Source: Halobacteriales archaeon QS_1_68_20
Lineage (GTDB): Archaea; Halobacteriota; Halobacteria; Halobacteriales; PXRE01
Assembly (NCBI GenBank): GCA_003021085.1
Contig: PXRE01000008.1
Location: 1-64,000 of the forward strand
DNA length: 64,000 nucleotides
Direction: 5' to 3'
Position 1 is the stretch's first letter, and every line of letters starts with the position of its first letter. A program made the translations under genes and the position numbers. Of this stretch, positions 34,567-42,405 are shown one piece after another. The notes under the pieces are model-generated. The model was not told the origin of the DNA, ran no database searches, and was given only the letters and a program-made list of their open reading frames with translations.

Positions 34567-35340
34567 ATGCTCACCGCCCTGCGGTGGCTCGCGCTGGAGG
34601 CGAAGTACCTCGAACCCGCGCGGGCGTTCTACGAAGAGGCGCTCGGGCTACCGGTCGGCCAGGCCTCCCAGGACGAAGTGGTCTACGCCGCCGGCGAGGA
34701 CGAACTCGTGCTCAGGCGGGCTTCGGGCGTCCCCCGCGGCGGCGTCCACACCCACTACGCCTTCGGAGCCCCGCGCGCCCGGTACGACGACTGGTACGAC
34801 CGCCTCTCCGGGGCGTTCGACCTGCGGGAACACGAGTTCGGGTCCGCGAAGTCCCTGTACCTGTACGACCCGGACGGGAACTGCGTCGAGATCGCCGGGA
34901 CGGAGGGATCGACCGAAGCCACCGACGATTCGACGGGCACTACCGACGACTCCACGGACCCCGGCGACGACTCGACGGACGCCGTCGCCGACCAATCGGA
35001 CGCCGCCGACGCACCGCCGATCGGCGGCGTCTTCGAGGTCGTCCTCGAAGTCGAGTCCCTGGACCGGGCGGAGTCGTTCTACCGGCCGCTTGGGTTCGAC
35101 CCGGTCGACCGCGGCGACGCCCGGCGCCGTGTCCGCCTCCGCGGTCCAGTGGACCTCGAACTCTGGGAGCCACAACTGGGCATCGCGGACGCCCGGGGCG
35201 GCCTGCACGTCGACCTCGGGTTCGAGGCCGACCCCGACCGCGTCGTCGACGCGGTGGGCGACCGCGCCTGCGAGGTCATCGACGGAGACGACGGCGTCCG
35301 CGTGCGCGACCCCGACGGTCACTGGCTGACGATCCAGTGA
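34567..35340 (+). CDS. Two-domain VOC (glyoxalase-like) protein
   Basis: 257 residues. The N-terminal VOC domain (ALEAKYLEPARAFYEEALGLPV ... HTHYAFG ... LYLYDPDGNCVEIAG) is followed by a Ser/Thr/Asp-rich linker (about residues 119-155) and a second VOC domain (GVFEVVLEVESLDRAESFYRPLGF ... VRVRDPDGHWLTIQ). Paired domains can form one metal site within a chain. Members include glyoxalase I, extradiol dioxygenases and antibiotic-binding proteins; the substrate is unknown. The start at 34567 is set by the first strand. Confidence 0.85.
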   Translation: MLTALRWLALEAKYLEPARAFYEEALGLPVGQASQDEVVYAAGEDELVLRRASGVPRGGVHTHYAFGAPRARYDDWYDRLSGAFDLREHEFGSAKSLYLYDPDGNCVEIAGTEGSTEATDDSTGTTDDSTDPGDDSTDAVADQSDAADAPPIGGVFEVVLEVESLDRAESFYRPLGFDPVDRGDARRRVRLRGPVDLELWEPQLGIADARGGLHVDLGFEADPDRVVDAVGDRACEVIDGDDGVRVRDPDGHWLTIQ

Positions 35341-35376
35341 AGAAGACGACAGGTACGGAGCGGGGCCGGCGACCGC

Positions 35377-35670
35377 TCAGCCCAGGCGGTCGTGGTCGAT
35401 GGAGACCTCCGGCGGCGTCACGATCAGCTTCCCCCGGAACGTGAGGAGGTCACCGCCCATCTCCCGGACCTCGCGGGCGAACCCCGCCGCCAGTTCCTCG
35501 GCGTCGCCCTCGACGGCGAGCACGAGGATCGACCCGCCCTCGACGGCCTCGATCCACTCGTAGGGTGGCGTCGTCCCGTCGAGAACACCGAGTTCGACGC
35601 TGTCCTCGGTGGACCAGTCCCCATCCATCCGCTCTTCGGCCGACTCCAGGTCGAGGTCGAAGTCGCTCAT
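35377..35670 (-). CDS. Small haloarchaeal protein (DUF5779-like)
   Basis: 97 residues: acidic N-terminus (SDFDLDLESAEERMDGDW), then VELGVLDGTTPPYEWIEAVEGGSILVLAVEGD, AAGFAREVREMGGDLLTFRGKLIVTPP. This resembles the haloarchaeal DUF5779 family, from memory and without a search. An alpha/beta fold is likely. It is convergent with the VOC gene and divergent from btpA, with the AT palindrome copy B between. Confidence 0.72.
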   Translation of the reverse strand: MSDFDLDLESAEERMDGDWSTEDSVELGVLDGTTPPYEWIEAVEGGSILVLAVEGDAEELAAGFAREVREMGGDLLTFRGKLIVTPPEVSIDHDRLG

Positions 35671-35734
35671 GTCGCTTCGCTCACCGCGACGGATAAAAAA
35701 TCCTCCCACCCTGGCACCGGACCCATGAACCGGG

Positions 35735-35767
35735 CATATATGAACATATGCACATATATTCATATAT
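35735..35767. repeat. AT-rich palindromic repeat, copy B
   Basis: A 33-base tract, nearly pure A/T, in the 166-base gap between divergent genes (starts at 35670 and 35837). It is an imperfect palindrome around ATATGCACATAT and matches the minus strand of copy A (18201-18232) at about 28 of 31 positions. Here it occupies a promoter position, about 65-70 bases from each start. Confidence 0.75.
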
Positions 35768-35836
35768 CCGCCCGACCCGGTATCGTCGGTCGACCACGGG
35801 GCCAGCGTTTTCTCCCCCCGGGACCAGAGCCGAGGC

Positions 35837-36631
35837 ATGGACGAGTTCGACGCCGACTGGCCGGTCGTGGGCATGGTCCATCTGCCGGCACTGCCGGGGT
35901 CGCCGGGGTTCGGATCGCGCCAGGCAGTCCGCGAGCGCGCGCTTGCGGACGCCCGGGCGCTGGAAGCGGGCGGCGTCGACGCGCTCATGGTGGAGAACTT
36001 CGGGGACGCGCCGTTCTACCCCGAGGACGTGCCGAAACACGTCGTCGCGGAGATGGCAACGCTGGCCCGGGACCTGCGGCGCGAAGTGGACCTCCCGCTG
36101 GGGGTGAACGTGCTCCGGAACGACGCCGAGGCGGCACTGTCGGTCGCAGCCGCGGCCGGCGGGTCGTTCGTCCGCGTGAACGTCCACGTCGGCGCGCGCG
36201 CGACGGACCAGGGCGTGGTCGAGGGGCGCGCCCACGAGACGATGCGCCTGCGCGAGCGCCTGGACACAGACGTGGCCGTGTTCACGGACGTGGCGGTCAA
36301 ACACTCCGCGCCGGTGGCCGACCGGCCGCTGGGCGAGGAGTTCCGCGAGGTGGTCGAGCGCGGCCTGGCGGACGCGGTGGTCGTCTCTGGGCCGTCGACG
36401 GGCGAAGCGGCCGCGGAGGCGGACCTGGCGCGGGCGGCCGAACTCGGGGCCGAGGCGGGCGTGCCCGTGTTCGTCGGGAGCGGCGTCACCCGCGACACCG
36501 TCGAGACCGTCGTGGAGTGCGCCGACGGTGCAATCGTGGGGACCGCGTTGAAGGAGGACGGGGAGACGACGAATCCGGTCGACGAGGAGCGCGTCCGGGC
36601 GCTGGTCGACCGGGTGGCCGAACTGCAGTGA
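35837..36631 (+). CDS. BtpA/SgcQ family TIM-barrel protein
   Basis: 264 residues. The BtpA family pattern is clear: PVVGMVHLPALPGSPGF at the N-terminus, DARALEAGGVDALMVENFGDAPFY, LPLGVNVLRNDAEAALSVAAAAGGSFVRVNVHVGA, and the phosphate-loop ends VVVSGPSTGEA and VPVFVGSGVT. BtpA affects photosystem I assembly in cyanobacteria; in archaea the role is unknown, and a (beta/alpha)8 enzyme acting on a phosphorylated substrate is likely. Confidence 0.9.
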   Translation: MDEFDADWPVVGMVHLPALPGSPGFGSRQAVRERALADARALEAGGVDALMVENFGDAPFYPEDVPKHVVAEMATLARDLRREVDLPLGVNVLRNDAEAALSVAAAAGGSFVRVNVHVGARATDQGVVEGRAHETMRLRERLDTDVAVFTDVAVKHSAPVADRPLGEEFREVVERGLADAVVVSGPSTGEAAAEADLARAAELGAEAGVPVFVGSGVTRDTVETVVECADGAIVGTALKEDGETTNPVDEERVRALVDRVAELQ

Positions 36632-36784
36632 GGCCGGGTTCGGACGCGTTCCCGGGAAGACGGGATAGCGACCGCCAGTTCCTAACGGTAGCGTGCAACT
36701 CTCGAACGCCCGGATTCCCCGGGCGTTCTCTCGTCTAGAGAGCCTTCGGGAGCGTTAAGTGTCGTCCCACGCAACCGTTTTCCA

Positions 36785-38245
36785 ATGAGCGCTACGGCCG
36801 GAGTCGCCACCACGTCGATGTCGTCGTACGCGATTCTGGGTTGTGGGAGCGTGGGCCACGCCGTCGCGGAGGAACTCGTCAGTCAGGGCAAGGACGTCCT
36901 GATCGTCGACCGCGACGAGTCCAGGGTGGAGGCGCTGCGGGACCAGGACCTCAACGCACAGGTGGCGGACATCCGCTCGTCCGAGGTGGCCGAGATGGTC
37001 GCCGAACGCGACGTCGTCCTCATCATGGCCGACGACGTCGAGACCAACAAGGAGGCGCTGTCGAACGTCCGCGAACGCGACGGCGACCAGTTCGTCGTCG
37101 TCCGCGCCAGCGACCCCATCACCGGCGACGAACTCGTGGAACTGGGCGCGGACGTCGCCATCAACCCTTCGGAGGTCATCGCCGAGTCCGCGCTCCGGGC
37201 GCTGGAGTCCGGCGAACTGGAGCACAACGCCACCCGCCTCGCAGAGATCATCGAGGGGACCGGCGAGCGGATGGCGATTCTCACCCACGACAACCCCGAC
37301 CCCGACTCCATCGCCAGCGCGACCGCGTTGCAGGCCATCACCGAGCACCTCGGCGTCGAGGCCGACATCATCTACCTGGGTGACATCGGCCACCAGGAGA
37401 ACCGCGCGTTCGCCAACCTGCTGGAGATCGACCTCATCCCGTTCGACGACGTCGAGGACCTCGAGGAGGAGTACGACACCGTGGCGCTGGTCGACTACGC
37501 GAAGGCGGGGGAGGCGCCCATCGACTTCCCGGTGGACGTGCTGATCGACCACCGCGAGGTCGATTCGGACTACGAGGCGGAGTTCCTGGACGTCCGCCCG
37601 AGCATGTCCTCCACGTCGACCATCATGACGAAGTACGTCCAGGAGTTCGACATGAACCTCGACGAGGAGGTCGCCACCGCCCTCCTGTATGGAATCCGCG
37701 CGGAGACGCTGGACTTCAAACAGGAGACCAGCCCCGCGGACCTGACGGCCGCCGCGTACCTCTATCCGTTCGCCAACCACGACACCCTCGAACAGGTGGA
37801 GTCCCCGTCGATGTCCCCCGAGACCCTGGACGTGCTCGCGGAGGCCATCACCAACCGCGAGGTCCAGGGCAGTCACCTCGTCTCCGACGCCGGGTTCATC
37901 CGCGACCGCGAGGCGCTGGCCCAGGCCGCCTCACACCTCCTAAACCTGGAGGGGATCACCACCTCCGCCGTCTTCGGCATCGGCGACGACACCATCTACC
38001 TCGCGGCCCGCTCGAAGGACATCCGCCTGAACATCGGTCGCGTGCTCGAGGAGGCGTTCTCGGACATCGGCGAAGCGGTCGGCCACTCGACGCAGGCCAG
38101 CGCCGAGATACCGCTGGGTATCTTCACGGGCATCGAGACCGGCGACGAGAACCGCGACCTCCTGCTGGAGTTGACCGAGAACGCAGTCAAGCGCAAACTG
38201 TTCGACGCGATGGGCGTCGACGGCGGCGACGGCAACGGCTCCTGA
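36785..38245 (+). CDS. DHH-family phosphoesterase with N-terminal NAD-binding domain
   Basis: 486 residues. Residues 14-135 are a TrkA-N/RCK-like Rossmann domain (YAILGCGSVGHAVAEELVSQGKDVLIVDRDES). Residues about 155-330 are the DHH domain: ILTHDNPDPDSIASATAL (metal Asp/His site), YLGDIGHQENRAF, VALVDYAKAG and VLIDHREVD. A DHHA1-type domain follows with HLVSDAGFI and later segments. Combined RCK-DHH proteins of this kind are common in haloarchaea and may cleave cyclic di-AMP or oligonucleotides, possibly under nucleotide control. Confidence 0.9.
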   Translation: MSATAGVATTSMSSYAILGCGSVGHAVAEELVSQGKDVLIVDRDESRVEALRDQDLNAQVADIRSSEVAEMVAERDVVLIMADDVETNKEALSNVRERDGDQFVVVRASDPITGDELVELGADVAINPSEVIAESALRALESGELEHNATRLAEIIEGTGERMAILTHDNPDPDSIASATALQAITEHLGVEADIIYLGDIGHQENRAFANLLEIDLIPFDDVEDLEEEYDTVALVDYAKAGEAPIDFPVDVLIDHREVDSDYEAEFLDVRPSMSSTSTIMTKYVQEFDMNLDEEVATALLYGIRAETLDFKQETSPADLTAAAYLYPFANHDTLEQVESPSMSPETLDVLAEAITNREVQGSHLVSDAGFIRDREALAQAASHLLNLEGITTSAVFGIGDDTIYLAARSKDIRLNIGRVLEEAFSDIGEAVGHSTQASAEIPLGIFTGIETGDENRDLLLELTENAVKRKLFDAMGVDGGDGNGS

Positions 38246-38254
38246 CCCCGCCCC

Positions 38255-38539
38255 CTACGCGATTACTTCCTCGTCCTCGCCGGCGGAGGGCAACCGCTCG
38301 ACGGCGTCGTTGACGAGGACGACGTCCCCCACTGCCATCACCCACCTGTAGGGAAGCATCACGCCCCTGGCGCCGGCCACGCGGTCGTCGAACAACTCCT
38401 CGTTCACCCGGTGGAGGGCGAGCCCCGTCACCCGCTCGCCGTCCAGGTCCAGGCGGACGTCCTCGACCTCGCCGACGTACACGCCGTTGTTCGTGTACAC
38501 CTCCCGTCCGACGAGGGTCGTGATCTCCTGGCTGTCCAT
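38255..38539 (-). CDS. PRC-barrel domain protein
   Basis: 94 residues with a PRC-barrel pattern: QEITTLVGREVYTNNGVYVGEVEDVRLDLDGERVTGLAL, then VMLPYRWVMAVGDVVLVND. Archaeal members are short RNA-maturation or scaffold proteins (RimM/CdpB-like), and haloarchaeal CdpB proteins act with SepF in cell division; paralogue assignment is not possible here. The ATG at 38539 is preferred over the GTG at 38548. Confidence 0.82.
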   Translation of the reverse strand: MDSQEITTLVGREVYTNNGVYVGEVEDVRLDLDGERVTGLALHRVNEELFDDRVAGARGVMLPYRWVMAVGDVVLVNDAVERLPSAGEDEEVIA

Positions 38540-38732
38540 GCCCGACACCTCGCCGGCCCGCCCCTTAATACTTCGTCAGACGAGGCGGGCGGCGGATTCG
38601 AGGTCGGGCGAGAAAATTCGACCGGACCAGCGTGGAACGTCAAACGTTTCCGCGGTGCGTCCACCCGATCAAGCCACGTTTACCCCGCTTTACGAGCGTT
38701 TAATACCGGCGAACGGCTTCCCACGAAGGACG

Positions 38733-38813
38733 ATGTCGAAAACAGGTGGGCGAAACGATAATGGCGTGAACGAGGGGGGGGTGGGACGACTCACCGACGT
38801 CGATCGAGAGTGA
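38733..38813 (+). other. Possible short upstream reading frame before lipoprotein gene
   Basis: A 26-codon frame starting MSKTGGRNDNG runs through a run of eight Gs (about 38774-38781) and ends in TGA at 38811-38813, overlapping the GTG start of the lipoprotein (GTGA). It could couple translation. A G-run miscount would instead fuse it to the lipoprotein as a longer signal peptide. Both readings are inference. Confidence 0.3.
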
Positions 38814-39589
38814 CGAGAAGAGAAGCCGTCACGGCCGTTTCGACCGGGCTCGTGGCCCTTGCAGGCTGTTCGGCACCCGGAGGCGACGACCAGGGCGGCG
38901 GTAACTACTCCTGGCCCGGCGTCCCGAACGAACACCTCCAGGGCTGGGAGAAGGCGGGGACCGAAACGGACGTATTCTCCAGATCGGCCTGGTGGGTGGG
39001 TGTCGACGCCTACGTCGCGACGGAGATTTACAACGACGTTGCCATCCGCCAGGACGTCCGCGAGAAGACGATGGGGCAGTTCGACGAGGTCCTCGCGACG
39101 TTCTTCGCGACGAAGATCAACCTGGAAGGCCTGGGAACGCGGGCCGTCACGGCCTCCGAGATCGCCGACAGGCTGTTCCCGGAGTTCCGGTCGCAGATGG
39201 AGGAGTACGGGGTCCAGAACGTCGAGGAGACGGAGACGTCTTCGCCGGCCCCCTCGAATCACGATCCGGTGACGAAGGAGTACAGTGGAACGTTCCCGAC
39301 GCCGGCGATCGAACGCGAGGTTTCGATGCCCGACGTCGAGACGAAAACGTTGCACCTGCCGGCCGACGAACTGGAGATCACCGGCCTGGCCTCGGCCTGG
39401 AAGACGAATACCGGAACCGGCTACGCCGGCGGGGCCGTCTTCCCCGCCGAGAATTTTAGTAAGAAGGACACGATCTCGCTCACCGGAGCGGAAGGGTCCG
39501 GAATCGACGTCACCATCTCGGTCGACCTGGGTCTCGATCCAACCAGTATTCGAAATCGGGTCGTCGGGATGATCGAGTCGATCGAGTAA
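38810..39589 (+). CDS. Tat-type lipoprotein, unknown function
   Basis: 259 residues starting with GTG. The signal is VTRREAVTAVSTGLVALAGC, with twin arginines and a lipobox Cys, followed by a Gly/Asp linker. The mature part has AWWVGVDAYVATEIYNDVAIRQDVREKTMGQFDEVLATFFATKI and a Ser/Pro/Glu-rich stretch, then a beta-rich C-terminus. It resembles a group of haloarchaeal lipoproteins of unknown function. A TATA candidate (tttaata, 38699-38705) lies over 100 bases upstream. Confidence 0.8.
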   Translation: MTRREAVTAVSTGLVALAGCSAPGGDDQGGGNYSWPGVPNEHLQGWEKAGTETDVFSRSAWWVGVDAYVATEIYNDVAIRQDVREKTMGQFDEVLATFFATKINLEGLGTRAVTASEIADRLFPEFRSQMEEYGVQNVEETETSSPAPSNHDPVTKEYSGTFPTPAIEREVSMPDVETKTLHLPADELEITGLASAWKTNTGTGYAGGAVFPAENFSKKDTISLTGAEGSGIDVTISVDLGLDPTSIRNRVVGMIESIE

Positions 39590-39656
39590 TCGCGCCAAAT
39601 CCACCCCCACATCCAGGCGGTTCCTCCGTTTCACCCTCCAGCAACCCGTCCCCGAC

Positions 39657-41828
39657 TCATCCAGCCGATGCCAGCAACTCGACGGGATGCCGCGGCGACC
39701 GGCCCAGGTCCGCGAGTTGGTCCAGACAGGAGGTGCCGCTGGCCACGACCCTTCGGTCTTCGGGCAGTTCGGCCGACAGCGCCTCCCCGACGGCGACGCT
39801 CAACTCGTAATACTCCTGCTTGTAGCCGAAACTGCCGGCCATCCCGCAACACTCCGCCGTCGTCGTCTCGACGTCCGCGCCCCGTTCCTCCAGCACCCAC
39901 TCGGTGTGGGCGGCCAACTCCAGGGTCCGCGCCTGGCAGTGGGGATGGAAGGCGAGTCGCTCGCCGTCGAGGTCTGCCAGGGCGTCCAGGTCGGCCCCGT
40001 TGGCCAGCACCCCGTGGAGGTACTCCAGCACCTCGTAGCTGTTCGCCGCCAGGCGGTCGACCCGCTCCGGAACCAGACGGTCGTAGTCCCGCCGGAACAT
40101 GGCCAGGTCGCTCGGTTCGACGACGACCACGTCCCGCCCGGCGTCCAGATGCGGTTCCAGACCGTCGAGCACCCGCTCGGCCGCCTGCTCGGCCGTGGCG
40201 ATCATCCCCTGGGAGAGCGGCGCGCGACCGGATTCGGGGAGGCTGGGGATGCGGACGCCGACGCCCACCGCTTCCAGCGCCCGGACGGCCGCTTTGCCCC
40301 GCTCGACGTCGGCGTAGTCGGTGTACACGTCCGGGTAGAGGACGACCTCGCGCTCGGGATTCGCCACCCGCGTCCTCCCGCGCGATTCGAACCAGTCCCG
40401 GAGGGTCCGCCGCCGGAACTGCGGGAGGTCCCGTCGCGGGTCCACGCCCAGTCTGGCGAGCGCCCACTTGCCCAAGGTGCTCTGGACGAGCCAGTTGGAG
40501 ACCGGCGCCGTCATGCTGGCCACCTTCGCCAGCGTCCCGACGTTGCCGAACAACCGCTTCTGCAGTGACCCGCCTGACTCTGCGTCCGGCGCCAGGCCGT
40601 CGACCAGGAAGTCGAACCGGGACGGGTCGGCACCCCGTTCGACGCGGTCCCGGACGACCGTGTTGATCCAGGGGACGTCGATGCCGACGGGGCAGGCCGG
40701 GACGCAACGCGTGCATCCCGTGCAGAGGTCGTTGAATTCGGCGGCCGAGTCCAGGCCGTGGACGCCGGCCTCCCAGCCCCCGGCGATGCCGCCGGTGTAG
40801 GTCTCACCGCCGAAAGCGTGGCCACCGACCTGCTGGAAGTTGGCGCAGGCGTTCGCACACGCGCCACACCGGATGCAGTACAGCGTCTCCCGCAACTGTT
40901 CGTCTTCGCGCATCTCGAAGCGGCCGTTGTCCAGCAACACGAGGTGGAACTCGCGGTCGCCGGGGGCGCCCATCTCGTCGCCTTCGAAGTCGACGGTCGG
41001 TGCGCTCCCGGGCGGGGTTAGGAACGTGAGGTAGGAGGTGAGCGACTGGCCCGTCGCAGAGCGGGCGATCAGTTCGAGGAACGGCCCGAGGTCCGCCACG
41101 GAGGGGAGCAGTTTCTCGGCGCCGGCGACCGCGACGTGGACGTCCGTGGCCGTGACGGTCTTGCGGGCGTTGCCCTCGCTGGTGACCAGCACCAGGGTCC
41201 CCTCCTCGGCGGCGACGAAGTTCGCGCCCGTCAGGCCCAGGTCCGCGTCCGCGATGCGCTCGCCCAGGAACGTTCGCGCGAACCGCGTGAGGTCGTCGGC
41301 GGTCTCCAGCGATTCCCCGGGGTCGAAGTGCGCCTCGAACAGCTCGGCGATGCTCTCGCGGTCGCGGTGGATGGCCGGCCCGACGAGGTGGCTGGGCGCT
41401 TCCTCGGCCACCTGCAGGACGAACTCCCCGAGGTCGGTCTCCCAGACGTCGACGCCCGCCGCGCCCAGCGCCTCGTTGAGTTCGATCTCCTCGGTGGTCA
41501 TCGACTTGCTCTTGACGGCCGTCTCGACGTCCGCACCGTCTGCGACCTCCCGGACGTAGGCGTTCGCGTCGGCCTCGTCCTCGGCCAGGTAGACGTTGCC
41601 ACCCCGGGCTTCCACGGACTCCCGCACCTGTTCGATCAACTCGGGCAGTCGTTCGATGGCGTCCTCCTTGCGGGCGCGGGCCGTCGCCTTCAGTTCGTCG
41701 TAGTCGTCGAGTTCCGCGGTCGCCTCCTCGCGCCCGCGGTTGAACCCCCGTGCGTTCTCCGAGACCGCCTCGCCCTCCGTCGCCAGCAGGCGGCGGATTT
41801 CGGCAGCCTTCTGCTCGCGGGAACTCAT
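39657..41828 (-). CDS. LutB/LutA-type lactate utilisation iron-sulfur protein
   Basis: 723 residues and clearly modular. Residues about 60-290 are a LUD domain (LutB-like: VKSKSMTTEEIELNEALGAAGVDVWETDLGEFVLQ). Then come two [4Fe-4S] ferredoxin motifs, CIRCGACANAC and CTGCTRCVPAC. The C-terminal part is LutA/GlpC-like with one clear CCG motif (AECCGMAGSFGYKQ) and FHPHCQARTLE. It is a natural LutB-LutA fusion that would pass electrons from lactate to the respiratory chain with LutC, whose gene overlaps the start by four bases. No lactate permease or GlcD-type flavoprotein lies beside it. Confidence 0.9.
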   Translation of the reverse strand: MSSREQKAAEIRRLLATEGEAVSENARGFNRGREEATAELDDYDELKATARARKEDAIERLPELIEQVRESVEARGGNVYLAEDEADANAYVREVADGADVETAVKSKSMTTEEIELNEALGAAGVDVWETDLGEFVLQVAEEAPSHLVGPAIHRDRESIAELFEAHFDPGESLETADDLTRFARTFLGERIADADLGLTGANFVAAEEGTLVLVTSEGNARKTVTATDVHVAVAGAEKLLPSVADLGPFLELIARSATGQSLTSYLTFLTPPGSAPTVDFEGDEMGAPGDREFHLVLLDNGRFEMREDEQLRETLYCIRCGACANACANFQQVGGHAFGGETYTGGIAGGWEAGVHGLDSAAEFNDLCTGCTRCVPACPVGIDVPWINTVVRDRVERGADPSRFDFLVDGLAPDAESGGSLQKRLFGNVGTLAKVASMTAPVSNWLVQSTLGKWALARLGVDPRRDLPQFRRRTLRDWFESRGRTRVANPEREVVLYPDVYTDYADVERGKAAVRALEAVGVGVRIPSLPESGRAPLSQGMIATAEQAAERVLDGLEPHLDAGRDVVVVEPSDLAMFRRDYDRLVPERVDRLAANSYEVLEYLHGVLANGADLDALADLDGERLAFHPHCQARTLELAAHTEWVLEERGADVETTTAECCGMAGSFGYKQEYYELSVAVGEALSAELPEDRRVVASGTSCLDQLADLGRSPRHPVELLASAG

Positions 41829-42325
41829 CGGTCCTCGATCACCACCACGTGGACTGCGCGTGGGCCGTGTGCGCCGTACACCAGCGCCCCCATGTCCGCG
41901 GTGGCGCTCGGACCCGTTTCGATCACTGCGTCACGCCCCTCGCCTGCGACGGCGGCCAGGTGCTCGACGGCCGCCGAGACGTCCGCCACGAGGTCGCTGG
42001 CCGCCAGGACCGCGACGTGGCGCTCCGGGAACAGGCTCGTCGGATCTTCGCCGGCGGCGGTCGACTCCACGACGACCGACCCCGACTCGACGACGCCGAG
42101 GCCCGCCGACGTGACGCCGGTGGCCGCCGCGGCGAGGTCGGATGGTGAGGGGTCGGTCTCGACCCACCCGGGGAGCGAGACGCCGTGGTAGGGGAGCGGC
42201 GTCCCGACTGCCGGGTCGACCAGCACGTCCTCCATCGCAGCGTCGAACTCCCCGGCCGTCGTCCGGGTGACCTCCGCGTTGACCTCCCGGGCGGCGGTCT
42301 CGAACGCGTCGACGTCCCCTGCCAT
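41825..42325 (-). CDS. lutC: LutC-type LUD-domain protein
   Basis: 166 residues. LUD pattern: WVETDPSPSDLAAAATGVTSAGLGVVESGSVVVES, then FPERHVAVLAASDLVADV and the nucleotide-site-like VIETGPSATADMGALVYGAHGPRAVHVVVIED. LutC is the third component of the L-lactate oxidation complex LutABC. The ATG at 42325 is chosen; sequence upstream of it is not family-like. Its stop overlaps the LutB/A start (ATGA). Confidence 0.88.
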   Translation of the reverse strand: MAGDVDAFETAAREVNAEVTRTTAGEFDAAMEDVLVDPAVGTPLPYHGVSLPGWVETDPSPSDLAAAATGVTSAGLGVVESGSVVVESTAAGEDPTSLFPERHVAVLAASDLVADVSAAVEHLAAVAGEGRDAVIETGPSATADMGALVYGAHGPRAVHVVVIEDR

Positions 42326-42405
42326 GGGACCCGATTGCGAGTCGAGCACCTTGACTCTTGACGCGAAAACGGGAGTAACGGAGCCGCCGCAAGGGGGTGA
42401 AGCGG

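Noticed and set aside
35735..35767. Peptide YMNICxYxxI shared by frames crossing both AT palindromes
   Set aside because: The similarity comes from the DNA repeat itself; neither frame has a gene-like context.
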